Origin: an uncultured Flavihumibacter sp.
GTDB taxonomy: Bacteria > Bacteroidota > Bacteroidia > Chitinophagales > Chitinophagaceae
Reading direction: 5' to 3'
NCBI GenBank assembly: GCA_946481605.1
Contig: CAMLPA010000009.1
Coordinates: 1 to 19,813 of the forward strand
DNA length: 19,813 nt
This document shows positions 1 to 8,138 of the stretch, one piece after another. A program made the translations under genes and the position numbers. The first letter of the stretch is position 1, and each line of letters starts with the position of its first letter. A model generated the notes under the pieces. That model was not told the origin of the DNA, did not search any database, and saw only the letters and a list, made by a program, of their open reading frames with translations.

Positions 1-437
1 TGATCGTAATGTTCATCCACGTAGTGGATGGTGATGCCACTTTCTTTCTCCCTCGCGTTCACTACGGCCTCATGCACAAAACTGCCATACATGCCCTTTC
101 CGCCAAATTTGGGCAGCAATGCCGGGTGAATGTTTACGATGGCCTGGGGATATGCATTGATGAGGGCGATGGGCACTTTCCAGAGAAAGCCGGCCAACAC
201 GATAAATGAAATGCCTTTCTGTTGCAGGTCGGGAACATAAGCGTCGCCTCTGAAAAAACGTTCCTTCTCTATATTAAGTGTATCGATGCCTTCTTTCACG
301 GCAATATTCAAAACGCCCGCGCCAGGCTTATTGGTAACGATCAGTGCGATTTTAACGGAAGGATGGTTCCTGAAATGGTCGATGATCTTCTGTGCGTTTG
401 ATCCGGTGCCTGATGCGAAGATGGCCAGTTTTTTCAT
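1..437 (-). CDS. purN: Phosphoribosylglycinamide formyltransferase (GART), C-terminus cut off by window edge
   Basis: Transfers the formyl group of 10-formyltetrahydrofolate to GAR, the third step of de novo purine synthesis, in the cytoplasm. Reading the minus strand from the ATG at 437 gives about 145 residues. These begin MKKLAIFASGTGSNAQ, the phosphate-binding GxGSN loop of PurN. Further on come VLAGF, then NIHPALLPKFGGKGMYG, which holds the catalytic Asn and His, and SGITIHYVDEHYD, which holds the catalytic Asp region. The order and spacing match E. coli PurN, so the family call is firm. The last third or so lies beyond base 1. The ATG cannot move much because the first beta strand starts at residue 3. 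A complete Bacteroidota promoter ends only four bases upstream, so the mRNA is probably leaderless. Confidence 0.95.
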   Translation of the reverse strand, partial: MKKLAIFASGTGSNAQKIIDHFRNHPSVKIALIVTNKPGAGVLNIAVKEGIDTLNIEKERFFRGDAYVPDLQQKGISFIVLAGFLWKVPIALINAYPQAIVNIHPALLPKFGGKGMYGSFVHEAVVNAREKESGITIHYVDEHYD

Positions 438-441
438 GTTC

Positions 442-472
442 CAAAGCTAAAATCAAACTTCAATAGCACAAA
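442..472 (-). promoter_or_regulatory. Bacteroidota-type promoter of purN
   Basis: On the minus strand, TTTG (472-469), 19 bases, then TAGCTTTG (449-442) match the Bacteroidetes -33/-7 consensus TTTG-N19-TAnnTTTG exactly. The G of the -7 box is followed by four bases and then the purN ATG at 437, so transcription should start at or within a few bases of the start codon. Confidence 0.75.
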
Positions 473-644
473 ATGAATGTAATGTTATGCCAAAAAAGCA
501 GTATCTATGTGCCGTTTAGGGATTGTTAAAGTGCAATGGTACTATTCAACAATGGAGTTGGAATAATCACGACTAAGGAAAAAATACCATGTATGAAATC
601 GGCTGAAACCCGCGTCAATACTGGCAAAAAAAAAATTTAACAGG

Positions 645-677
645 TTGCGAATTTGTCAACATCGTGTCATATTTTTG
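645..677 (+). promoter_or_regulatory. Promoter of the act-cox operon
   Basis: TATTTTTG at 670-677 is an exact TAnnTTTG -7 box. TTG at 645-647 lies 22 bases upstream, inside the 17-23 range described for Flavobacterium promoters. An alternative TTTG at 652-655 is too close (14 bases). A run of ten A at 626-635, followed by TTTAA, sits where an UP element would be expected. The start site would be near 683, giving a leader of about 40 bases before actA. Confidence 0.6.
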
Positions 678-725
678 CAGCCGACTTTGGATATTTTTCC
701 ACATCCCAAACCAATTATTGTGGAT

Positions 726-1970
726 ATGATGCATAATAGACCGTCTGCCAAAAAAGTAATTTTTAGTCTTCTGCTCGCTACAGTTTTCTCCTTTGGTACT
801 GCGGTACAAGCTCAGGATGGCAAAGCTTTGTTCACTGCCAACTGTGCTTCCTGTCACAATCCCCTGAAGGATGCGACCGGTCCCGCGCTGAAAGGAGCTG
901 AAGCCCGCTGGGGAGACAAGGCCAAACTTCACGCATGGGTGAGGAACAGCCAGGCAGTTATAGCTAGTGGTGATAAGTACGCAAATGAACTCTTTGCCAA
1001 ATGGGGTAGAGTGGCAATGACCAGTTTCCCTTCTCTGAGCGATGAAGAGATTGATGCGATCTTTAAATATGTGGAGAGCGTTCAGCCGCCTAAAGCACCT
1101 GAAGGTCCTGTAGGTGGTGCAGCCAAAGAATCAGGTGACAACAGCCTGCTCTTCGGTATCCTCACACTCGTTCTTGCGGTTGTGGCGCTGATCCTGCTTC
1201 AGGTAAACAGCAACCTCCGTAAACTGGCTGACGACAAAGACGGTATCCCCGCTTCCGAACCAGTTCCCTTCTACCGTAATAAAGCGTACATCGCACTGGT
1301 GGTAATTGTATTGTTCATCGTAGGTGGCATCTTCACCGTGAATGGCGCGATCAACTTGGGACGCAGCAAAGACTATCAGCCTGAACAGCCCATCTATTAT
1401 TCCCACAAGGTACACGCCGGCATCAACCAGATCAACTGTCTGTACTGCCACGGTGGTGCACAGGAATCCAAACACGCTGGTATTCCCTCCCTCAACGTAT
1501 GTATGAACTGTCACATGGCCATCAACGAATACAATGGTGAGCCACTCTTTACCGAAGACGGAAAAGAAGTGAACGGTACGGCTGAAATTCAGAAACTCTA
1601 TAAGTATGCAGGCTTCGATCCAGCAGTTTCAAAACAATGGGATCCTTCCAAAGCGAAGCCGATTGAATGGGTGAAAATCCACAACCTACCCGACCACGTT
1701 TACTTTAACCACGCGCAGCACGTTACGGCCGGTAAGGTTCAGTGCCAGACCTGCCACGGTGAAATCCAGAACATGGGTGAAGTGAAGCAATTTACCGACC
1801 TGAGCATGGGCTGGTGTATCAACTGCCACCGCGAAACAAAGGTGCAGTTCGTGGAAAACAAATTCTACAGCATTTACGAGAAATTCCACGATGAGATCAA
1901 GCAGAAGAAAAGAGATGGTGTAACCGTGGAAGAAATCGGTGGAACAGAGTGCCAGAAATGTCACTACTAA
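726..1970 (+). CDS. actA: Alternative complex III subunit ActA: membrane-anchored multiheme cytochrome c with six heme motifs
   Basis: Periplasmic electron-transfer subunit of alternative complex III (quinol:cytochrome c/oxidase oxidoreductase). From the ATG at 726 (414 aa) there is a signal peptide ending near AVQA (29), then a class I cytochrome c domain with CASCH at 40-44 and a likely Met ligand at 98. Two membrane helices follow (139-160 and 187-209). A C-terminal multiheme domain carries CLYCH (238), CMNCH (259), CQTCH (340), CINCH (364) and CQKCH (409). The open frame extends upstream to a TTG at 645, but that would overlap the promoter and spoil the signal peptide. ATG 726 or 729 is therefore preferred. 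It is the first gene of the operon, 89 bases before actB. Canonical ActA is described as pentaheme; the extra N-terminal heme domain is noted as a finding. Confidence 0.93.
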   Translation: MMHNRPSAKKVIFSLLLATVFSFGTAVQAQDGKALFTANCASCHNPLKDATGPALKGAEARWGDKAKLHAWVRNSQAVIASGDKYANELFAKWGRVAMTSFPSLSDEEIDAIFKYVESVQPPKAPEGPVGGAAKESGDNSLLFGILTLVLAVVALILLQVNSNLRKLADDKDGIPASEPVPFYRNKAYIALVVIVLFIVGGIFTVNGAINLGRSKDYQPEQPIYYSHKVHAGINQINCLYCHGGAQESKHAGIPSLNVCMNCHMAINEYNGEPLFTEDGKEVNGTAEIQKLYKYAGFDPAVSKQWDPSKAKPIEWVKIHNLPDHVYFNHAQHVTAGKVQCQTCHGEIQNMGEVKQFTDLSMGWCINCHRETKVQFVENKFYSIYEKFHDEIKQKKRDGVTVEEIGGTECQKCHY

Positions 1971-2059
1971 GCGAAACAACAGACCAAAGTAATTCATAGT
2001 ATAATCGTAGAAACAGAGGGATGACCGCGCAAGCAGCGCTCTTTGTACAAGTCAACTAA

Positions 2060-5000
2060 ATGAATATGGAGCAAAAAAAGTACTGGCAAAGTTTTGGAGA
2101 GCTGAACAACAGTGAAGCCCACAAAAAACAGGCTCAAAATGAATTCCAGGAAGATCTGCTGCCCTTGGAGGATCTGGATGGTAAGGGCCTGCTTGATGCG
2201 AAGGCTCCCCGCCGTGACTTTTTGAAATACCTCGGATTCAGCACCGCCGCTGCCGCCGCCGCCGCGAGCTGCGAAATCCCCGTAAAAAAAGCAATTCCCT
2301 ACGTTAATAAGCCCGATAACCTGGTGGCAGGTATCGCGAACTACTATGCTACCACCTATGTACAGGATGGTGATGTGGTGCCCGTGATCGCCCGTGTGAG
2401 AGATGGCCGTCCTATTAAGGTGGAGGGGAATAATCTTTCCACCATTACTTCAGGCGCTACTTCCGCCCGCGTGCAGGCTTCCGTACTGGACCTGTATGAT
2501 ACCGCCCGCCTGCGTTTCCCGCTGGCCGACGGCAAGGAAGTTTCCACCCTCGAAGCTTTCGATAAAATGGTAGGTGACGCGTTCGCTTCCCTTGGTGGCG
2601 CACCCATCGTATTGCTCACCAGCACGGTTACTTCTCCTTCTTCTAAAGAAGTGATTGCGGGTTTCCTCGCGAAATACCCCGGAAGCCGTCACGTAACATT
2701 CGATGCGGTTTCTTACGCAGGTATGTTGCTGGCCAACGAAGCATCTTACGGTAAAAGAGCTATTCCTTCTTACCATTTCGATAAAGCGAAAGTAGTGGTG
2801 AGCCTTGGCGCCGATTTCCTCGGTTCATGGCTCAGCCCGGTAGAATTCGCCAAACAATATTCAACAGGAAGGAAACTGGATGAGACCAAACTCGAAATGA
2901 GCAAGCACTTCCAGTTTGAAAGTTTCCTGAGCATGACCGGCGCAAACGCCGATGAGCGCTTTACACACCGTGCCTCCGAAGCAGGTGCCGTGGCCGCCGC
3001 ATTGCTGAGTGCAGTAAGAGGTCAGGGTGCAACCGGAATCGCTGACGCTGAACTGAAAAAAGGAATTGAAAAAGCTGCTGCCGCACTGAACGCTGCTAAA
3101 GGCACTGCCCTGGTGGTGAGCGGAAGCAACGATGTGAATATTCAAACCGTTGTGAACGCCATCAACGAAGCAGTTGGCGCCAACGGAACCACCATCAACT
3201 GGGCCGCTCCGGTGAACTATCGCCAGGGTATAGACGCAGATATGGTGAAACTGGTGGCCGATATGAATGCAGGCGCTATTGGCGGCCTCATCGTTTACGG
3301 TGCCAACCCCGCCTACGAATACTTCGATGCACCGAAGTTCGTTGCCGGAATCAAAAAAGTAAGGGCTACAGTGTCGCTCAGTCCCAAAATGGACGAGACC
3401 ACCCAACTCTGTAAATATGTTATTTCCGATCACCACTACCTCGAAAGCTGGGGTGACGCGGAACCTAAAGCGGGTTACTATTCGCTGATGCAGCCCACCA
3501 TCGCTCCCCTGTTTAAAACAAGGCAGTGGCAGGATTCTCTCCTGAAATGGAGCGGCAGCACCAACGATTACCTCGCTACACTGAAAGCATACTGGCTTGG
3601 TAAACTCGGTTCTCAGGAAGCATGGGACAAAGCCCTGCAGGATGGTGTGATCGAACCAGCAGTAGCTACCGTTTCAGGTGCTGCATTCGCAGGAAACGAA
3701 GCCGGTGCACTCGCTGCGATTTCTTCCTACAAAAAAGGAACCGGCGCTGAACTGGTGCTTTACCAAAAAACAGGTATCGGTGAAGGTAAACAGGCCAGCA
3801 ACCCATGGTTGCAGGAAATGCCCGACCCCATCTCCAAAGCAACATGGGACAACTATGTGCTGATGAGCTGGAGCATGGCAAAAAGCATCGTAGGCATCGA
3901 CCTTACCCACAGCGGCCAGAGCGATGATTATGAAGTGAACCGCCCCAAGCCTGTGGTAAAAGTGACCGTTTCCGGAAAAGAACCCATCGAATTGCCCGTG
4001 GTGATCATCCCGGGTATGGACAGCAATACCATCGCCATCGCCGTAGGTTACGGCCGTGATTCCAAAGTGGGTAAATCCGTGATTGGTGTGGGAAGGAACG
4101 CTTATCCCCTTGCCGCTTTCAACGGAACCACCGTTCAGTATGAACTGGCTGCTGTTACTGTAGAAAAAACCAACGCTACTTATCCTGTGGCCATTACACA
4201 GGTACACAATACTTACGAAGACCGTAAAGAAGTGGTGAAAGAAGCCTCCCTGGCAACTTTCGTTCACAACAGAGAAGTCTTCTCCGCCGACCGCAAGCAC
4301 CTGGTTGAGACTTATGCGCCCAAAACAGGCAGCTACCGCGACGAGGCTTCCATGTACGACAAGGAACTGAACGAGCGTCCTGGTATCCACTGGGGAATGA
4401 GCATCGACCTCAACTCCTGTAACGGTTGTAACGCCTGCGTGGTGGCTTGTAACGCCGAAAACAACATTCCCGTTGTTGGTAAAGCGGAAGTACTACGCGG
4501 CCACGAAATGCACTGGCTCCGTATCGACCGCTACTTTGTAAGCGATGCGGCACATCCCGACAAAATCAAGGATGTGGTGTTCCAGCCGATGATGTGTCAG
4601 CACTGCGACAGTGCGCCCTGCGAGAACGTTTGTCCCGTAGCCGCCACCAACCACAGTTCTGAAGGGCTGAACCAAATGACTTACAACCGTTGTATCGGGA
4701 CAAGATATTGTGCGAACAACTGTCCGTATAAAGTACGTCGCTTCAACTGGGCTGATTACACCGGAGCGGATAGCTTCAAAGGCAACCAGGACGAAGCTTC
4801 AGATGTGATCCTGGAAATGAACGACGACCTCACCCGTATGGTGCTGAACCCGGATGTTACCGTGAGAAGCCGTGGTGTGATCGAAAAATGTTCTTTCTGC
4901 GTACAACGCCTGCAGGAAGCGAAACTCGAAGCCAAAAAAGCCGGTCGCCCCGTACAGGACGGCGAAGCGAAAGTGGCCTGTGCTACCGCCTGCGCCAGCG

Positions 5001-5236
5001 ATTGTATCGTATTCGGTGATGTGAACGACAAAAACAGCCGCGTACGCAAGATGAGGGACGAACATCCGAACAGGTTGTTCCATGTCCTGGAATCAGTGCA
5101 CACCCTGCCGAACGTGAGCTACCTGGCTAAAGTGCGCAATACAGATGAAGTGGAAATGGCAGATGCACACCATGCAGCCCCCGCTGAACACGGAGCAGAA
5201 CATGGCACAAAGAAAGAAGCGGAGGCGCACCACTAA
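2060..5236 (+). CDS. actB: Alternative complex III subunit ActB: molybdopterin-oxidoreductase-like domain fused to a four-cluster iron-sulfur domain
   Basis: Large periplasmic subunit of complex III, 1058 aa. The N-terminal two thirds resemble molybdopterin oxidoreductases; in this family the domain is known to lack the cofactor. The C-terminal part is a ferredoxin-like subunit with motifs beginning at CNGCNACVVAC (787), CQHCDSAPCENVC (846), CIGTRYCANNC (878) and CSFC (944) plus CATACASDC. The third motif has Thr in place of one Cys, which fits three 4Fe-4S clusters and one 3Fe-4S cluster. Export is by a Tat-type signal PRRDFLKYLGF at 50-60, preceded by an unusual 50-residue extension, as in the known 'extended Tat' MoCo/4Fe-4S family. 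An Ala run and Cys71 follow, a possible lipidation site. The C-terminus is His-rich. ATG 2060 was chosen; ATG 2066 is possible. Confidence 0.95.
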   Translation: MNMEQKKYWQSFGELNNSEAHKKQAQNEFQEDLLPLEDLDGKGLLDAKAPRRDFLKYLGFSTAAAAAAASCEIPVKKAIPYVNKPDNLVAGIANYYATTYVQDGDVVPVIARVRDGRPIKVEGNNLSTITSGATSARVQASVLDLYDTARLRFPLADGKEVSTLEAFDKMVGDAFASLGGAPIVLLTSTVTSPSSKEVIAGFLAKYPGSRHVTFDAVSYAGMLLANEASYGKRAIPSYHFDKAKVVVSLGADFLGSWLSPVEFAKQYSTGRKLDETKLEMSKHFQFESFLSMTGANADERFTHRASEAGAVAAALLSAVRGQGATGIADAELKKGIEKAAAALNAAKGTALVVSGSNDVNIQTVVNAINEAVGANGTTINWAAPVNYRQGIDADMVKLVADMNAGAIGGLIVYGANPAYEYFDAPKFVAGIKKVRATVSLSPKMDETTQLCKYVISDHHYLESWGDAEPKAGYYSLMQPTIAPLFKTRQWQDSLLKWSGSTNDYLATLKAYWLGKLGSQEAWDKALQDGVIEPAVATVSGAAFAGNEAGALAAISSYKKGTGAELVLYQKTGIGEGKQASNPWLQEMPDPISKATWDNYVLMSWSMAKSIVGIDLTHSGQSDDYEVNRPKPVVKVTVSGKEPIELPVVIIPGMDSNTIAIAVGYGRDSKVGKSVIGVGRNAYPLAAFNGTTVQYELAAVTVEKTNATYPVAITQVHNTYEDRKEVVKEASLATFVHNREVFSADRKHLVETYAPKTGSYRDEASMYDKELNERPGIHWGMSIDLNSCNGCNACVVACNAENNIPVVGKAEVLRGHEMHWLRIDRYFVSDAAHPDKIKDVVFQPMMCQHCDSAPCENVCPVAATNHSSEGLNQMTYNRCIGTRYCANNCPYKVRRFNWADYTGADSFKGNQDEASDVILEMNDDLTRMVLNPDVTVRSRGVIEKCSFCVQRLQEAKLEAKKAGRPVQDGEAKVACATACASDCIVFGDVNDKNSRVRKMRDEHPNRLFHVLESVHTLPNVSYLAKVRNTDEVEMADAHHAAPAEHGAEHGTKKEAEAHH

Positions 5237-5295
5237 GAAAACGGATCCTTAAAGACAGATCATAACTCAGTACAGAAGCGAAAAGCAGACAAAAT

Positions 5296-6744
5296 ATGGC
5301 ATCATTAAAGTACGAATCACAGTTAAGAGAGCCATTGGTGAACGGCACCAAAGATTACCACCAGGTAACCGAAGACATCGTTCGCCCTATTGAAGCCAAG
5401 CCGGCCCGACTGTGGTATGTAGGTTTCTACATTTCCGTGGCCCTGTTGTTGTTCGGTGTGTATTCCGTTTACCGTGAGGTGGCTTACGGTATCGGGGAAT
5501 GGAACCTGAACAAGACCATCGGATGGGGTTGGGACATCACCAACTTCGTATGGTGGGTAGGTATCGGTCACGCGGGTACGCTGATCTCCGCGATCCTCCT
5601 CCTGTTCCGTCAGGGTTGGAGAACTGGGGTGAACCGCGCTGCGGAAGCGATGACTATCTTCGCCGTAATGTGTGCCGGTCAGTTCCCGATCTTCCACATG
5701 GGTCGTGTATGGATGGCCTTCTTCGTACTGCCTTACCCCAACAGCCGCGGTCCGCTGTGGGTGAACTTCAACTCACCTTTGCTTTGGGACGTGTTCGCGA
5801 TCTCTACTTACTTCACGGTATCCCTGTTGTTCTGGTACTCAGGTCTTCTGCCCGACTTCGCTACCGTTCGTGACCGTGCAAAAACAAAATTCAGAAAAAT
5901 GATGTATGGTGTGGCCGCCTTCGGATGGACAGGCTCCACCAAACACTGGCAACGCCATGAAGCGCTTTCGCTGGTACTGGCCGGTTTGAGTACACCACTC
6001 GTACTTTCCGTACACACCATCGTATCGTTTGACTTCGCCACCTCTGTAATTCCCGGATGGCACACCACCATCTTCCCACCATACTTCGTTGCGGGTGCGA
6101 TCTTCTCTGGTTTCGCCATGGTGCAAACCCTGATGATCATCGTTAGAAAGATTCTTTATCTGGAAGATTATATCACACTGGGCCACATTGAAGCGATGAA
6201 CAAGGTAATCGTACTCACAGGTTGTATTGTGGGTTGTGCTTACCTCACCGAATTGTTCATTGCCTGGTACTCTGGTGTGGAATACGAAAGATATGTGTTC
6301 TTCGAGAACCGTGCCGATCCGCTGAGTCCATACGGATGGAGCTACTGGCTGATGATGACCTGTAACGTGGTATCACCGCAGTTGTTCTGGTTCCGCAAGC
6401 TCAGGAGGAACATCGCGTTCACCTTCTTCATGAGTATCATCGTGAACATCGGGATGTGGTTCGAACGTTTCGTGATCATCGTAACTTCTTTGTACCGCGA
6501 TTACCTGCCTTCATCCTGGTCGGCTTACTACAGTCCGTCCATCTGGGAGATCGGCTTCTATCTCGGAACCTTCGGTTTGTTCTTTACCTGTTTCTTCCTG
6601 TTCGCCAAATATTTCCCTGTAATTGCGATCGCGGAGATCAAACACGTACTGGCTACCACAGGTGAGGCACAGAAAGAGAAGATGGAAGTGATTGAGACCA
6701 CAAGCGTGAATGATTTCGCACATGACCATGCGCATCACCACTAG
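5296..6744 (+). CDS. actC: Alternative complex III subunit ActC: NrfD/PsrC-like quinol-binding membrane protein
   Basis: Integral membrane subunit of complex III, 482 aa, of the NrfD/PsrC (polysulfide reductase membrane subunit) family. It contacts the iron-sulfur part of ActB and holds a menaquinol site. About ten hydrophobic segments are visible, starting with the helix near residue 40 (LWYVGFYISVALLLFGVY) and ending near 420-445. Polar residues inside the membrane region typical of the family are present, for example the GHAGTLISAILLLFRQGWR stretch and the QFPIFHMGR stretch. A short C-terminal tail ends HDHAHHH. It starts 59 bases after actB and is followed 42 bases later by actD. ActF is its paralogue-like partner in the complex. 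Confidence 0.94.
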   Translation: MASLKYESQLREPLVNGTKDYHQVTEDIVRPIEAKPARLWYVGFYISVALLLFGVYSVYREVAYGIGEWNLNKTIGWGWDITNFVWWVGIGHAGTLISAILLLFRQGWRTGVNRAAEAMTIFAVMCAGQFPIFHMGRVWMAFFVLPYPNSRGPLWVNFNSPLLWDVFAISTYFTVSLLFWYSGLLPDFATVRDRAKTKFRKMMYGVAAFGWTGSTKHWQRHEALSLVLAGLSTPLVLSVHTIVSFDFATSVIPGWHTTIFPPYFVAGAIFSGFAMVQTLMIIVRKILYLEDYITLGHIEAMNKVIVLTGCIVGCAYLTELFIAWYSGVEYERYVFFENRADPLSPYGWSYWLMMTCNVVSPQLFWFRKLRRNIAFTFFMSIIVNIGMWFERFVIIVTSLYRDYLPSSWSAYYSPSIWEIGFYLGTFGLFFTCFFLFAKYFPVIAIAEIKHVLATTGEAQKEKMEVIETTSVNDFAHDHAHHH

Positions 6745-6786
6745 GAAGACACGGTAACAAATTGAATTATTATTAATTGAAGAATA

Positions 6787-7383
6787 ATGGCTGTTAAAAA
6801 ATTCGTAGTAGGTTGTTTCAGTGAAGAGGCTACACTGTTTCCTGCGGTAAAAAAGGTACGCACAGCGGGTTATAAAATCCACGATGTGTACACGCCGTAT
6901 CCTGTGCATGGTCTGGATCATGCGCTGGGCCTTCGCGAGACGAGCCTTCACACGGCAGGTTTCATTTACGGCATCACAGGAACTACCACGGCGCTTAGCT
7001 TTATGGGTTGGGTCTTCACAAAAGACTGGCCGATGAACATTGGTGGCAAACCGCATTTCCCGCTGCCAGCGTTCATTCCCATCACGTTTGAGCTGACGGT
7101 GTTGTTTTCCGCGGTAGGAATGGTACTTACTTTCTGCTACCTGTGCCAGTTGGCGCCTTTCGTGAAAAAGCACCATTTCCACGCACGTGCCACAGATGAC
7201 CTGCATGTAATGGCCATTGAATGTACTTCCAAAACCAATGAGGCCGAAGTAATGGCATTCCTCGAAGCCAATGGCGCGCAGGAAGTGCATACGCAGATGG
7301 CTGAAACCGGTTGGTGGCTGGGCCGCTACGACAAGGAAACAAAATTGTCTGAAGCAAAAGGTGTACGCCAGGAAGGACATTAA
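6787..7383 (+). CDS. actD: Alternative complex III subunit ActD (DUF3341 family)
   Basis: Small membrane subunit, 198 aa, of the DUF3341 family that defines ActD. The first 50 residues form a soluble domain (KKFVVGCFSEEATLFPAVKK, then VYTPYPVHGLDHALGL, the family signature). Two membrane helices follow near 57-82 and 97-123, then a soluble C-terminal domain. No cofactor motif is visible. In the solved complexes this subunit packs against the membrane partners and has a structural role. ATG at 6787 directly follows an AT-rich spacer without a Shine-Dalgarno. The next gene begins only 59 bases after its stop, which suggests co-transcription. Confidence 0.92.
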   Translation: MAVKKFVVGCFSEEATLFPAVKKVRTAGYKIHDVYTPYPVHGLDHALGLRETSLHTAGFIYGITGTTTALSFMGWVFTKDWPMNIGGKPHFPLPAFIPITFELTVLFSAVGMVLTFCYLCQLAPFVKKHHFHARATDDLHVMAIECTSKTNEAEVMAFLEANGAQEVHTQMAETGWWLGRYDKETKLSEAKGVRQEGH

Positions 7384-7442
7384 TCATTTAAATGAGCAGC
7401 AGGCTGATCCGGGTAACCGGCCAGCTAAAAAAATACCATCGG

Positions 7443-8096
7443 ATGAAGAAATTATCAATCATAGCAGTTGTTACCGGCGCCGTAGTACTGGCCGCCTGCA
7501 GCGATGTAAAGCGCAAGCCCGGGAAAATATATATGCCCGATATGGCTTACAGCCGTGCATACGAGGCTTATTCGGTAACCGAGGAGCAACGCGCCGAATT
7601 GAAAAAGCAAGGGATCAATTTCAGCAACCTGCCTGTGGAAGGAACCATCAGCCGCGGCGAAATGCTTCCTTACAGCCTGAAAAATGATTCCGCAGGTTAT
7701 GCCCTCAGTGCAGGAATCAGGAACCCGCTGCCCGCGCTCACCGAACAGGAGATGCAGGAAACCGAAAGGCTCTACCTCATCAACTGCGGTATCTGCCATG
7801 GTCAGGCGCTCGACGGAAACGGTCCGTTGTACAAAGATGGCGCTGGTCCTTACCCCGCCGCGCCACGGAACCTGCTGGACGACTATTCTAAAAAGCTCGC
7901 CGACGGTACCATGTTCCACGTGATGACTTACGGCCGGAACCTGATGGGCAGCTACGCTTCTCAATTGACACGCAAGCAAAGATGGATGATCGTTAGCTAT
8001 ATCAGGAACAAGCAGGGACTTGGCGGCGCAACAGCAGCCGCAGCTTCGGATTCCACCGCAGCGGCCCCTAAAGCAGATTCAACAGCAACGAAGTAA
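7443..8096 (+). CDS. actE: Alternative complex III subunit ActE: monoheme cytochrome c lipoprotein
   Basis: Periplasmic heme subunit that relays electrons from ActA toward the oxidase. From ATG 7443 the protein is 217 aa and begins MKKLSIIAVVTGAVVLAAC, a clean lipoprotein signal with Cys19 as the lipid anchor. The frame is open back to 7392, but that start would bury the signal peptide behind 17 polar residues, so 7443 is preferred. One heme motif, CGICH (115-119), and a likely distal ligand Met168 in NLMGSYASQL are present. Upstream of the heme is the family segment YMPDMAYSRAYEAYS. The C-terminus is a low-complexity Ala/Ser/Thr tail ending DSTATK, a peptide that also appears in the tail of subunit II. 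Confidence 0.94.
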   Translation: MKKLSIIAVVTGAVVLAACSDVKRKPGKIYMPDMAYSRAYEAYSVTEEQRAELKKQGINFSNLPVEGTISRGEMLPYSLKNDSAGYALSAGIRNPLPALTEQEMQETERLYLINCGICHGQALDGNGPLYKDGAGPYPAAPRNLLDDYSKKLADGTMFHVMTYGRNLMGSYASQLTRKQRWMIVSYIRNKQGLGGATAAAASDSTAAAPKADSTATK

Positions 8097-8138
8097 ACCA
8101 AAACAGCATTTCGAAAAATCATTAAATAACAGTTGATA

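Noticed and set aside
9..209. Plus-strand open frame of 66 codons
   Set aside because: Antisense to purN, which is certain from its catalytic motifs.
645..725. N-terminal extension of ActA back to TTG 645
   Set aside because: It would place coding sequence over the -33/-7 promoter and put 27 residues before the signal peptide.
2010..2045. GCGC-AAGCA-GCGC hairpin before actB
   Set aside because: Only four base pairs, no T tract, and self-complementary GCGC is easily found by chance.
3674..4390. Minus-strand open frame of 238 codons inside actB
   Set aside because: Shadow of the actB reading frame in a moderately GC-rich gene; no start signals or family features.
6511..7380. Minus-strand open frame of 289 codons
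   Set aside because: It covers the end of actC and all of actD, both firmly identified; the product has no recognisable domain and is a shadow frame.
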